A DNA stretch of 64,000 nucleotides, taken from the NCBI RefSeq assembly GCF_000430545.1, contig NZ_AUMF01000013.1, forward strand, positions 62,001 to 126,000, given 5' to 3'. Every line of letters begins with the position of its first letter. Within the stretch, counting starts at the first letter, position 1. The position numbers were made by a program, and so were the translations under genes. Of this stretch, positions 47,793 through 55,766 are shown in pieces. The DNA is from Tenacibaculum ovolyticum DSM 18103 (GTDB lineage: Bacteria > Bacteroidota > Bacteroidia > Flavobacteriales > Flavobacteriaceae). The notes below the pieces were generated by a model. The model ran no database searches and was not told the origin of the DNA. It worked only from the letters and a program-made list of their open reading frames with translations.

Positions 47793-47924
47793 TTATAAAA
47801 ATCTTCCAATTATTTTATCTGCATTAAAAAACAAATACAAAACAACTATTAGCACCGCTATTAAATACAATCCTTTTTTAGGTTGTGTTTTTTTTCTGTT
47901 ACCAAAACGTCTTTTAAATTCCAT
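47793..47924 (-). CDS. 43-residue basic single-helix membrane protein
   Basis: ATG 47924 opens a 43-codon frame: a very basic N-terminus (MEFKRRFGNRKKTQPKKG), one hydrophobic helix (LYLIAVLIVVLYLFF) and a short tail. The stop codon abuts the trmN6 ATG, so the pair is probably cotranscribed. No known family name. Confidence 0.6.
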   Translation of the reverse strand: MEFKRRFGNRKKTQPKKGLYLIAVLIVVLYLFFNADKIIGRFL

Positions 47925-47963
47925 TTTTTATTTTACTATTAAATTACTCTTATTTTTAAAAAA

Positions 47964-48620
47964 CTATGCTAATTTCGTTGCGCGTAGCATTTCTCTTTTT
48001 CCTGGAGGGCCAGGTAAACGCTCTACCGTAAACCCAACAGCTTGCATTGCACGTCTTACACTACCTTTTGCCGAATAGGTTACTAAAATTCCGTTTTCTT
48101 TTAAAGCCTCAAACATACGTTTAAATACTTCTTCTGTCCACAAATCTGGTTGATGTTCTGCCCCAAACGCATCAAAATATATTAAATCAAATTGTTCTTT
48201 ATCATCAATATCCTTAAAAAACTGTTGTCGCTTTGTTAAACTAAAGTTTTGTGTGATTCTATGTTTTTCTTCCCAAGGCAGCGCGTGCATTTTATTAAAA
48301 ACAGCTTGCTCATTTTTAGCCTTTAACTCAGTAACATAATTTAATTTTAGTACTTCTTCTGCTATAACAGGGTATGCCTCTACTCCAACATAATTTATAA
48401 CTTTACTATTTTCTAAAAAAGTTATGAAACAATTTAAACCTGTACCAAAACCAATTTCTAAAATAGAAATTTCTTCTTTTTTTTGTAATTCTAATCCGTT
48501 TTTTATAAAAACATGATATGCTTCTTGTATAGCACCATGTTTAGAATGGTATTGCTCATTCCAATCTGGTAAATGAATTGTTGTAGAGCCATCGGATGTA
48601 ATAATTATTTCTCTTTTCAA
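47964..48620 (-). CDS. mnmD: tRNA mnm5s2U34 methyltransferase (MnmD type)
   Basis: A 218-residue stand-alone counterpart of the MnmC methyltransferase domain, which methylates the wobble uridine side chain. ILEIGFGTGLNCFITFLE is the SAM motif; DLIYFDAFGAEHQPDLWTEE and the C-terminal GPPGKREMLRA are diagnostic. The FAD oxidase half of MnmC is absent, as usual outside Proteobacteria. One base from the next gene. Confidence 0.92.
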   Translation of the reverse strand: MKREIIITSDGSTTIHLPDWNEQYHSKHGAIQEAYHVFIKNGLELQKKEEISILEIGFGTGLNCFITFLENSKVINYVGVEAYPVIAEEVLKLNYVTELKAKNEQAVFNKMHALPWEEKHRITQNFSLTKRQQFFKDIDDKEQFDLIYFDAFGAEHQPDLWTEEVFKRMFEALKENGILVTYSAKGSVRRAMQAVGFTVERLPGPPGKREMLRATKLA

Positions 48621-48621
48621 A

Positions 48622-49068
48622 TTAAAGTATTATCAGTTTTTTAATTCTTGGTATTGGCCCTGCACACCTATCTTTATGACAAGCAATACATGCTGCTACT
48701 ATTTTATTAAACTCACTCTTTCTGGTATCTTTAGATACTTGATTAAGGTTTTTCTGTGTTTCAATAAAAAAGGTTGCAAAGGTAGCAAACGTATCATCTA
48801 AATCTGAAACATCAGTTAATTTTGCTGTATGTATCTTTAAATACGCTTTGTTAAAATCTGCTATTTCTTCTCCTTCAATAATTTGCTGGCGAACTTTCAT
48901 ATTTTCAGCATACATTAATCGCATTAAATTTGCCATTTCAGATGTTTTATACATCTTAAAACTAGCAGGAACTTTGTCTACTATTTTTATTTTACTTTTT
49001 GTTTTCTTTACTTCACAACTCATTATTAAGAAACAAAAAAGTAATAGTATAATTGTATTATTTTTCAT
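48622..49068 (-). CDS. Lipoprotein with a C-terminal CxxCH heme motif
   Basis: A 148-residue lipoprotein (LIMSCEVKKT). The body is predicted helical, and the end carries CIACHKDRC, a CxxCH heme-attachment motif placed as in cytochrome c'. It overlaps the upstream DUF4920 gene by 11 bases. Heme binding is inferred from the motif and helical layout. Confidence 0.75.
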   Translation of the reverse strand: MKNNTIILLLFCFLIMSCEVKKTKSKIKIVDKVPASFKMYKTSEMANLMRLMYAENMKVRQQIIEGEEIADFNKAYLKIHTAKLTDVSDLDDTFATFATFFIETQKNLNQVSKDTRKSEFNKIVAACIACHKDRCAGPIPRIKKLIIL

Positions 49069-49573
49069 TTGTTTTCGATGCTAACAAAACACCATCAGCT
49101 AAAAAAGAGTATGTAATCTTAGGCGATTTAATTTCAGCGATTTCTTCATCTGATTTACCAGCATCTTTTGCATAATGCTGTAATTCTTTAACAGAAACTT
49201 CATTTTTAAAAGCTTTACCGTTTAAAACAACTTCACTACCCGCTGCATTAAAAGGCATAAAAAAAGCATAATCTTTAAATTTTACAAACGATTTTTTTTC
49301 ATCGTCTAAAGACACTTTAATCCAACATCCTTTCTTTTGGCAAACCTCAGCTACTTTACCTATAAACTTCACATTAACGGTATCGTTAGTGTTCATATTA
49401 TCGAATATCTTAGCCATTTCTTGTTTCGTGATAGCTTTTTCAGCTGAAATTTTTTCTCCAAAAGAAACAAATTCAGTTACTACATTTTTTTCTATTTCCT
49501 TTTTCTCTGTTTTACAAGCTGTAAAAAACACTCCTAAAACCAAACACACTACTAGTATTCTTTTCATTTTCAA
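49058..49573 (-). CDS. DUF4920-family lipoprotein
   Basis: A 171-residue lipoprotein (FFTACKTEKK) with the DUF4920 pattern: VKFIGKVAEVCQKKGCWIKV, FVKFKDYAFFMPFNAAG, and KSPKITYSFLADGVLL. Overlaps the cytochrome-like gene by 11 bases. Family function unknown; the conserved Cys pair (VCQKKGCW) could bind metal. ATG at 49567 is an alternative start. Confidence 0.8.
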   Translation of the reverse strand: MKMKRILVVCLVLGVFFTACKTEKKEIEKNVVTEFVSFGEKISAEKAITKQEMAKIFDNMNTNDTVNVKFIGKVAEVCQKKGCWIKVSLDDEKKSFVKFKDYAFFMPFNAAGSEVVLNGKAFKNEVSVKELQHYAKDAGKSDEEIAEIKSPKITYSFLADGVLLASKTNEK

Positions 49574-49688
49574 AATATTAAAATCAACGTATATACAAAT
49601 ATAATTATAATTAACGAAGTCGATACTTAAAACAAAAAATTATAAAGCTAGTTTTAGTATATTAGCATCGCTACAAAAACAGCGTTTT

Positions 49689-50738
49689 ATGAACATAGAA
49701 ATTCAATTAACAGAGCAATCTAAAATAGATTCTGTAGATTTTAATAACTTATCTTTTGGTAGTGTTTTTTCTGACCACATGTTTGTTTGTGATTATGTCG
49801 ATGGAGAATGGAAAAACCCTTCTATTACACCTTATCAACCGATTTCATTAAACCCATCTTCTAAAATTTTTCATTACGGACAATCTATTTTTGAAGGAAT
49901 GAAAGCTTACAAAGATGCTGAAGGGAACACCATGTTGTTTCGCCCTTTAGATAATTGTAAACGTTTAAATAAATCTGCTGACCGTTTGGTTATTCCTCAA
50001 ATACCAGAAGATATATTTATGAATGGTTTAAAAAAACTATTAGAAATTGATAATAAATGGATTCCTACAAACGAAGGGAGCTCTTTATATATTCGACCTT
50101 TTATGTTTGCTTCAGGCGAAGGTTTTCATGCATCTCCGGCAGACTCTTATAAATTAATTATTTGTACTGCTCCTTCAGGAGCTTATTTTTCTGGAAAAAT
50201 AAAAGTTTTAATTGAGGAAAAATACGCACGTGCAGCAAACGGCGGTGTTGGTTTTGCTAAAGCAGGTGGTAATTATGCAGCTCAGTTTTACCCTACTAAA
50301 CTAGCTACAGAAAAAGGATATCAGCAAGTTATTTGGACTGATGATAATACGCATCAATATATTGAAGAGGCTGGTGCAATGAATATTTTTATTAGGATTA
50401 ATGACACCTTAATTACAAGTCCTACTAGTGATCGTATTTTAGATGGTATTACACGTAAGAGTATTCTTCAGATTGCAGAAGATAAAAACATACCTGTTGA
50501 AGTTCGTAAAATTACAGTTACTGAAGTTGTAGAAGCAGCTAAAAATGGCTCTTTAAAAGAAATGTTTGGAGCAGGAACTGCTGCTGTTATTTCTCCTATC
50601 TCTGGTTTTGGTTTTAAAGGTGAAGATTATGATATCCCTGAAATAGAAAATGGATATGCTACTAATCTAAAAAATCATATTACTGATATACAAACAAATA
50701 AGGCAGAAGACAAGCATAATTGGAGAGTTATAATTTAA
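49689..50738 (+). CDS. ilvE: Branched-chain amino acid aminotransferase
   Basis: A 349-residue PLP fold-type IV aminotransferase of the longer eukaryotic-like BCAT group. PLP Lys lies in GFAKAGGNYAAQFYPT; SIFEGMKAYK, EEAGAMNIFIRI and the phosphate-binding TSDRILDGITRKSI are present. Final step of Leu, Ile and Val synthesis. Single gene. Confidence 0.95.
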   Translation: MNIEIQLTEQSKIDSVDFNNLSFGSVFSDHMFVCDYVDGEWKNPSITPYQPISLNPSSKIFHYGQSIFEGMKAYKDAEGNTMLFRPLDNCKRLNKSADRLVIPQIPEDIFMNGLKKLLEIDNKWIPTNEGSSLYIRPFMFASGEGFHASPADSYKLIICTAPSGAYFSGKIKVLIEEKYARAANGGVGFAKAGGNYAAQFYPTKLATEKGYQQVIWTDDNTHQYIEEAGAMNIFIRINDTLITSPTSDRILDGITRKSILQIAEDKNIPVEVRKITVTEVVEAAKNGSLKEMFGAGTAAVISPISGFGFKGEDYDIPEIENGYATNLKNHITDIQTNKAEDKHNWRVII

Positions 50739-50801
50739 GTTACAAAAAAAAACTATCTTAGTAACTTCATAATCAATATTTTAAACTTCTACTTAAGGTA
50801 A

Positions 50802-51695
50802 ATGAAAAATATTATACCCGCATTATTATCAATAATTATAGGTTTTGCCTTATCTTTTTTTGGGTTAAACACTTTTTTTAATAGTACAACAAAAATAACT
50901 CCGAAAGAAGTTATAGCTACAAAAAAAGAAACTCCTATAAAAGAAAAATCAGAAACTCCTATTGAAATTGCAAAGACAGAGGGCAATACTAAAAGTATTA
51001 CTACTAATGTAAACCTTACGAATATACAAGAGAGTTTTAGTAACTGGAATTCTTATCACAAGGAAAACATTGATTTAATGTCAACCTTTATTGCACTTGA
51101 TGACAAAGGAATTGTAATGGACAAAGGGATTTTCTTAACCTTATTACGAACTGGTGCATATATTTCTGTTAAATCAGAAAAAGAAGGGGGAATTCAATAT
51201 CAATTAGTTACTGTTAAAGAAGGTACTGATGAAAAAATTAAAAAATCAATTACAAGTAAAGCTACCATTGCACATCACTACTTTAAAATGGAGGGAAAAA
51301 AACTTCCTAGCTATGATTTTGTAGATTTAAATGGAAAGTCTCACAATAAAGAAGATACTAAAGGTAAATTACTTGTTTTAAAATGTTGGTTCATTACCTG
51401 TAAAGTTTGTGTAGAAGAATTTCCTGAACTAAATAAATTAGTTGATAAATATAAAGACAACAATGTTGATTTCGTAAGTTTAGCTTTTGATGAAAAAGAT
51501 AAACTTATTAAGTTTTTAGAAACCAAAACGTTTAAATACGTTACGGTACCTAATCAGAAAAAATACATGTCTAAAAAACTGAAAGTAAAACAATACCCTA
51601 CACATCTTATTGTAGATTCTAGAGGTATTATTATTAAAATGGTTAGCAATGTAAAAACCTTAACTTATGAACTAAATCGTATTTTAGGTAAATAA
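50802..51695 (+). CDS. Membrane-anchored thioredoxin-like protein (TlpA/redoxin type)
   Basis: A 297-residue protein: an N-terminal membrane anchor (about 4-25), a Lys/Thr-rich linker, a middle ~90-residue region and a C-terminal thioredoxin fold with CWFITCKVCVEEFPELN (CxxC pair CKVC) and a cis-Pro in KQYPTHLIVD. Probably periplasmic thiol-disulfide exchange. The middle region is unassigned. Confidence 0.82.
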   Translation: MKNIIPALLSIIIGFALSFFGLNTFFNSTTKITPKEVIATKKETPIKEKSETPIEIAKTEGNTKSITTNVNLTNIQESFSNWNSYHKENIDLMSTFIALDDKGIVMDKGIFLTLLRTGAYISVKSEKEGGIQYQLVTVKEGTDEKIKKSITSKATIAHHYFKMEGKKLPSYDFVDLNGKSHNKEDTKGKLLVLKCWFITCKVCVEEFPELNKLVDKYKDNNVDFVSLAFDEKDKLIKFLETKTFKYVTVPNQKKYMSKKLKVKQYPTHLIVDSRGIIIKMVSNVKTLTYELNRILGK

Positions 51696-51716
51696 CAATT
51701 TTATAAACACCATAAT

Positions 51717-51747
51717 AAAAAAGTTCCTCTTTAAAAGAGGAACTTTT
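51717..51747. terminator. Bidirectional terminator after the redoxin gene
   Basis: Stem AAAAAAGTTCCTCTTT with AAAGAGGAACTTTTTT; serves converging genes. Confidence 0.9.
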
Positions 51748-52134
51748 TTATTTAGCTAAAATCTCATTTATATTAGGCTTAAAATAGTTAGGCCCTTTTA
51801 ATACCTTACCGTCTTCACGATAAATTGGCTTACCATCTTCTCCTAACTTACTCATATTGCTTCGTTGAATCTCATTAAACACTTCTTCTATTTTGTCTTG
51901 CATTCCATGCTCGATAATAGTACCACACAAAATGTATAACATATCTCCTAAAGCATCAGCAACCTCAACTAAGTCATTGTTTTTAGCAGCTTCTAAATAC
52001 TCTTCATTTTCTTCTTTCATCAATTCGTAACGCAACAATTTTCTATCTTCAGATATAGCAACTGTTGGTTGGTTTTGAATATTTAATTTAAATGCTGAAT
52101 GAAATTCATGCACTGCTTTTATTTTATTTTTCAT
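51748..52134 (-). CDS. PRA-PH/MazG-type NTP pyrophosphohydrolase
   Basis: A 128-residue all-alpha hydrolase. Metal motif ELMKEENEEYLEAAK (ExxEE) and DALGDMLYILCG (xxxD). Resembles phage-type or HisE-like pyrophosphohydrolases that act on nucleoside triphosphates. First of three minus-strand genes spaced by 2 and 0 bases (SDR, HAD, this). Confidence 0.82.
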   Translation of the reverse strand: MKNKIKAVHEFHSAFKLNIQNQPTVAISEDRKLLRYELMKEENEEYLEAAKNNDLVEVADALGDMLYILCGTIIEHGMQDKIEEVFNEIQRSNMSKLGEDGKPIYREDGKVLKGPNYFKPNINEILAK

Positions 52135-52136
52135 TT

Positions 52137-52817
52137 TTATATAATTTGTAATGCTTTTTTAATTTTTTGAAAATCAAAGTTAGTCCAATCAACTATATGA
52201 CTTTTAATATTTTCTTGCTTAAAATCTACCAAGTTTTTATTTCTTATTCCTAAAAAATGGATACCTAAATTTTTAGCTGTTTTTAAATCCCAAATTCCAT
52301 CTCCTACCGAAATAATATTTTCAAATTCTTGTACCTGAAAATATTTTTTAGCTTTACTAATTGCAGACTTTACTATATCTTCTCTAGTATAAATACTATT
52401 TGCCGATTCTACTAAATCTGGAACAAAATTAATATTAGCTTGCGCTAACTTTATTAGTGCTGGTTTTAATAAAGATCCTGTTGCAAAACAAATAGCATAA
52501 TCTGTTTCTCTCATAAAAAAATCTACTACTTTTTTTGCTCCTTCAATCTCAACAGTCTCAGGTTCTTTTAAAAATAATGTTGTCATTTTATCTTCAAACT
52601 CAGCAATAAAAGAGATATCAAAATCCTTCTCTAAATTCGTTTCAAAATTTTGTTTTAGAATATAACTATCTGTTACGTTTTTATAGCTTTTCCAATTCTT
52701 ATTAATTTCTGTAATCCCAAAATTAATCATAGTATTTACAAAAGCTGTTTGATGTTGATTTTCACTCTTCGTTAAGGTATCATCAATATCAAAAATTATT
52801 AAGTTTTTCTTTTTCAT
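52137..52817 (-). CDS. HAD-family hydrolase
   Basis: A 226-residue phosphatase-like protein: motif I IFDIDDTLTKSE, motif II FATGS, motif III Lys region and motif IV SVGDGIWDLKTAKNLG. Alpha-helical C1 cap between I and II. Substrate unknown; phosphoglycolate-phosphatase-like. Confidence 0.85.
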   Translation of the reverse strand: MKKKNLIIFDIDDTLTKSENQHQTAFVNTMINFGITEINKNWKSYKNVTDSYILKQNFETNLEKDFDISFIAEFEDKMTTLFLKEPETVEIEGAKKVVDFFMRETDYAICFATGSLLKPALIKLAQANINFVPDLVESANSIYTREDIVKSAISKAKKYFQVQEFENIISVGDGIWDLKTAKNLGIHFLGIRNKNLVDFKQENIKSHIVDWTNFDFQKIKKALQII

Positions 52818-53549
52818 TTAAGTAGCTATTTTTAATAATTGAGCAGGAACAATTTTTAAAATCCAAGCGATCAATCTCCATCTTTTAGATATATAAGCAA
52901 CTCTTTTCTTTTTATTAATTGCCGAGTATATTTGTTTTGCCGCTTTTTCTAAGGGAACCATCCAAAAAATTCCATCACCTAAAGCCATTGCTGTATCAAT
53001 AAAACCAGGACGAATGTCTGTTATATAAACTTTCTTTGACTTAATTACTTTTGTTTTGATATATAAGCTCTCTAAATATGCTTTTTGATATGCTTTGGAT
53101 GCAAAATACGACGGAGATGCTCTATTACCTCGAAGTGAAGCTATTGATGAAATACCTACTAGGTGCCCAAATTGTTGTTTCTCAAATAAGTTATATGCTA
53201 AATCATATACCTTAGTTGCCCCTATTACATTTGTATGTATTGTTTTACTCTCAATACTCCAATCTAACTTGCTATTTACTTCTCCCACGCCAGATGAATG
53301 TATAATTAAATAAACTTCTCCTAATTCAGTAACTATCTCATTGAAAATTCTTTCAACCTCATCAACTTGTTGAATGTCATTTTTCTTTATAATAATTTGA
53401 TTAGGATATTGCTCTTTTAATTCTTTGAGTTTATCTAACCTTCTACCCGTAATTGCTACTATAAAATTATCTTTTATTAATAATTTAGTTAATTTTTTTC
53501 CGATACCTGATGTAGCTCCAAAAACAATTGCCGTTTTAGTTTTATTCAT
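52818..53549 (-). CDS. Short-chain dehydrogenase/reductase
   Basis: A 243-residue SDR. Cofactor motif FGATSGIGKKLTKLL, catalytic Ser in VGISSIASLRG, YFASKAYQKA with the YxxxK pair. Arg after the beta-2 strand suggests NADP(H). The three-gene cluster with HAD and pyrophosphohydrolase has no evident single pathway. Confidence 0.88.
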   Translation of the reverse strand: MNKTKTAIVFGATSGIGKKLTKLLIKDNFIVAITGRRLDKLKELKEQYPNQIIIKKNDIQQVDEVERIFNEIVTELGEVYLIIHSSGVGEVNSKLDWSIESKTIHTNVIGATKVYDLAYNLFEKQQFGHLVGISSIASLRGNRASPSYFASKAYQKAYLESLYIKTKVIKSKKVYITDIRPGFIDTAMALGDGIFWMVPLEKAAKQIYSAINKKKRVAYISKRWRLIAWILKIVPAQLLKIAT

Positions 53550-53587
53550 TATAAATCATTCTTTAACTTTGCTAAAAATACAATTTT

Positions 53588-53803
53588 ATGCTTATTCCTA
53601 TCGCTGCAAAAATGTTTACTCCTGGAAGAATTGTTTTTGCGAGCTTATTTGTTATTGCTTTTTTAGTTTTAATGATATACAGTTATAAAAAAGATGCAAA
53701 AAACAACAGCAAACATTATAAAAATGGCGCTATTTATGTTGCGATCATAATTATAACACTTATAGCCTTGTTATTTATTTCTAAATTTTTAATTAAGGGT
53801 TAA
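53588..53803 (+). CDS. Small two-helix membrane protein
   Basis: A 71-residue protein with helices at about 13-31 and 48-67 around a Lys-rich loop (YSYKKDAKNNSKHYKNG). An exact -7 box (TAACTTTG, 53564-53571) precedes it. Its last four bases overlap the converging Kir-channel gene. Confidence 0.65.
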   Translation: MLIPIAAKMFTPGRIVFASLFVIAFLVLMIYSYKKDAKNNSKHYKNGAIYVAIIIITLIALLFISKFLIKG

Positions 53804-54720
53804 TTCATCACTTCAACTTCACTTAATTTTTCGTGATCTAAAATAGTAAAACCGTTTTCATTAAAATGAGACGAAGGGGTATACTTCATGTTTATTTCTA
53901 AATTAGAAAAATCATATGATGTTGCCTGATAAACGCTCTGCCCAAAAGATTCTTCATGATACTTAAGTAATATATACACTTTCGCATCCATTTTCTCTAT
54001 TTCTTCTTTTGAATATTTATGTAACGGACTTTCTTCAACTACTTCGTGTACCACTGTCCAAACTGTTGGCAAATACATTATTTTATCTCGTTCTAACTTT
54101 AATTCATGAAATGATCTTTGATAGTTACCTTCTTTGTTTTTTTCATTTATAGATAACGTAACTTTAATTTCAGGTTCTATCATAATTGTTTTTCGATTAT
54201 TCATTAATCGAAACATTAATGCTTTATGATCTTTAAAGTCTCTTAAAATTAAATTATCACTAAACCGAATTGCTGCTTTTGGTTTCGCAAACCTTCCATA
54301 CAACAACCCTGTAATAAATGAAAAAGACAATAAACCTAACATTGCCTGAAAAGCTGCTATTAAATTAGCAGTAATTCCTTTTGGAGCTATACCACCATAA
54401 CCAACAGTTGTTAATGTTTGCGCACTAAAGAAAAAACCATTTAAAAAATCACCAAAAAAACTTCCTTTTGATGGTGTTATTTGTTCTATACCTATTAAAG
54501 TATACACAAAACCAAAAAATATATTTAAAAAAGTATATCCTATAAAAACATAAACAAAAAATCGCATCCACGACATTTCGACGAAATAAGTATATAAATC
54601 ATCTACATTAAACTTTTTATTTACATGTATTACATTCGAACTACCATCTTTATTAATAATTCCCCTAACATTTTCGTGAGAATTAAATCCAAAACCTGGG
54701 TCTTTAGTTTTTCTTGCCAT
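53800..54720 (-). CDS. Inward-rectifier-type potassium channel (KirBac-like)
   Basis: A 306-residue ion channel: slide helix region (YFVEMSWMRFFVYVFIGY), two membrane helices, selectivity filter TTVGYGGIAPKG, and a C-terminal cytoplasmic immunoglobulin-like domain. Fits the bacterial Kir family in size and order. Physiological role in this host unknown. Confidence 0.93.
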   Translation of the reverse strand: MARKTKDPGFGFNSHENVRGIINKDGSSNVIHVNKKFNVDDLYTYFVEMSWMRFFVYVFIGYTFLNIFFGFVYTLIGIEQITPSKGSFFGDFLNGFFFSAQTLTTVGYGGIAPKGITANLIAAFQAMLGLLSFSFITGLLYGRFAKPKAAIRFSDNLILRDFKDHKALMFRLMNNRKTIMIEPEIKVTLSINEKNKEGNYQRSFHELKLERDKIMYLPTVWTVVHEVVEESPLHKYSKEEIEKMDAKVYILLKYHEESFGQSVYQATSYDFSNLEINMKYTPSSHFNENGFTILDHEKLSEVEVMN

Positions 54721-54746
54721 CGTATTAATTTACTTTATAAAAGTAC

Positions 54747-54777
54747 AAAAACCGATGCTAAAATAGCATCGGTTTTA
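54747..54777 (-). terminator. Terminator of the HTH/membrane pair
   Basis: Stem AAAACCGATGCTA with TAGCATCGGTTTT and a 4-base loop, between the HTH gene and the Kir-channel start (27 bases). Confidence 0.85.
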
Positions 54778-54801
54778 TAATTCAATTAACCCGAAAATAA
54801 T

Positions 54802-55008
54802 TTATTCCCAATCAGAATTTTCTAAAGTAAAAATATCACTCACCTCAACTTCAAAAACTTTCGCCAATCTTAATGATAAAACCGTTGACGGCACATACTT
54901 ACCTAATTCCATTGCATTAATCGTTTGTCTACTTACTTTAATCAATTTAGCTAATTCCGCTTGTGTAATATTTTTTTTAGCTCTTTCTACCTTTATACTA
55001 TTCTTCAT
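54802..55008 (-). CDS. Cro/C1-type HTH regulator
   Basis: A 68-residue XRE regulator made almost wholly of the helix-turn-helix (ITQAELAKLIKVSRQTINAM). It overlaps the upstream membrane-protein gene by 11 bases. Such pairs are common in Bacteroidota; the regulator probably controls the pair. Confidence 0.88.
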   Translation of the reverse strand: MKNSIKVERAKKNITQAELAKLIKVSRQTINAMELGKYVPSTVLSLRLAKVFEVEVSDIFTLENSDWE

Positions 55009-55474
55009 TATTCGCTATTTTTTTAAGTCTATAAATTTGTAAATTAAACCTTATAATGAAAAAAATTAAAACTGTAAACATGTTAAATACCATGATAAAT
55101 AAAAAAGATATATCAAATATAAATAAAGATGAAAGCAAAAGAACTCCATAATTAACATAAACTGCCCAAACCAAAGATTCTAATCTTATTTTAGAAATAT
55201 ACTCATCTTCTATCTTCTCCTTAGAAAAAGCGACAAATAATGAGCTCATAATTATTAAAACCATAAGTATTTCATTCAAAATATTATTTTTTATAATTCG
55301 TATAAAATTCTCTCCTTCAAAAGTTTGACCAATAAAAACAGCAGGAACATTGAAATCTAAAAAAATTGGTTCATATTCTTGAGTAAAGACTATTAACCCA
55401 ATAATTATAGATGGAATAAGTATTAGCCACCCTATTCTCTTGTACTTGTTCGGAAATAAATATTTTCTCTTCAT
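54998..55474 (-). CDS. Four-helix membrane protein paired with an HTH regulator
   Basis: A 158-residue protein with helices near 12-30, 63-82, 99-118 and 121-143. No motif recognised. Overlaps the HTH gene start by 11 bases, so the two are coupled. Confidence 0.75.
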   Translation of the reverse strand: MKRKYLFPNKYKRIGWLILIPSIIIGLIVFTQEYEPIFLDFNVPAVFIGQTFEGENFIRIIKNNILNEILMVLIIMSSLFVAFSKEKIEDEYISKIRLESLVWAVYVNYGVLLLSSLFIFDISFLFIMVFNMFTVLIFFIIRFNLQIYRLKKIANNEE

Positions 55475-55715
55475 TTTATGATAATTTAATTTTCATCAAA
55501 TATAAACTAAACACATCAATAAAGACAAACAAACTTTACTAAAAGTAAAACAAATAATTCTTTTAATATGTTTCACTAAAAAATAATGTGATTTTTACAT
55601 GAGAAAAAAGGTGTTAGAAGAGATTTGCATAGAGAACAGCATTTTTTGCCTTTGAACTACACTTCTCCATACAGTTCACTATTAAAAACCTATCAAATTG
55701 ACATTTAAAAAAACA

Positions 55716-55743
55716 AAAAAGCTACCTTTTCAGGTAGCTTTTT
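55716..55743 (-). terminator. Terminator of the M49 peptidase gene
   Basis: Stem AAAAAGCTACCT with AGGTAGCTTTTT. The ~290-base gap 55475-55766 holds only this and AT-rich sequence. Confidence 0.85.
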
Positions 55744-55766
55744 AAATAATAAATTAAATTCCTTAT

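Noticed and set aside
55475-55766. 18-codon frame near 55600
   Set aside because: Too short, with no promoter, terminator or conservation clue of its own.
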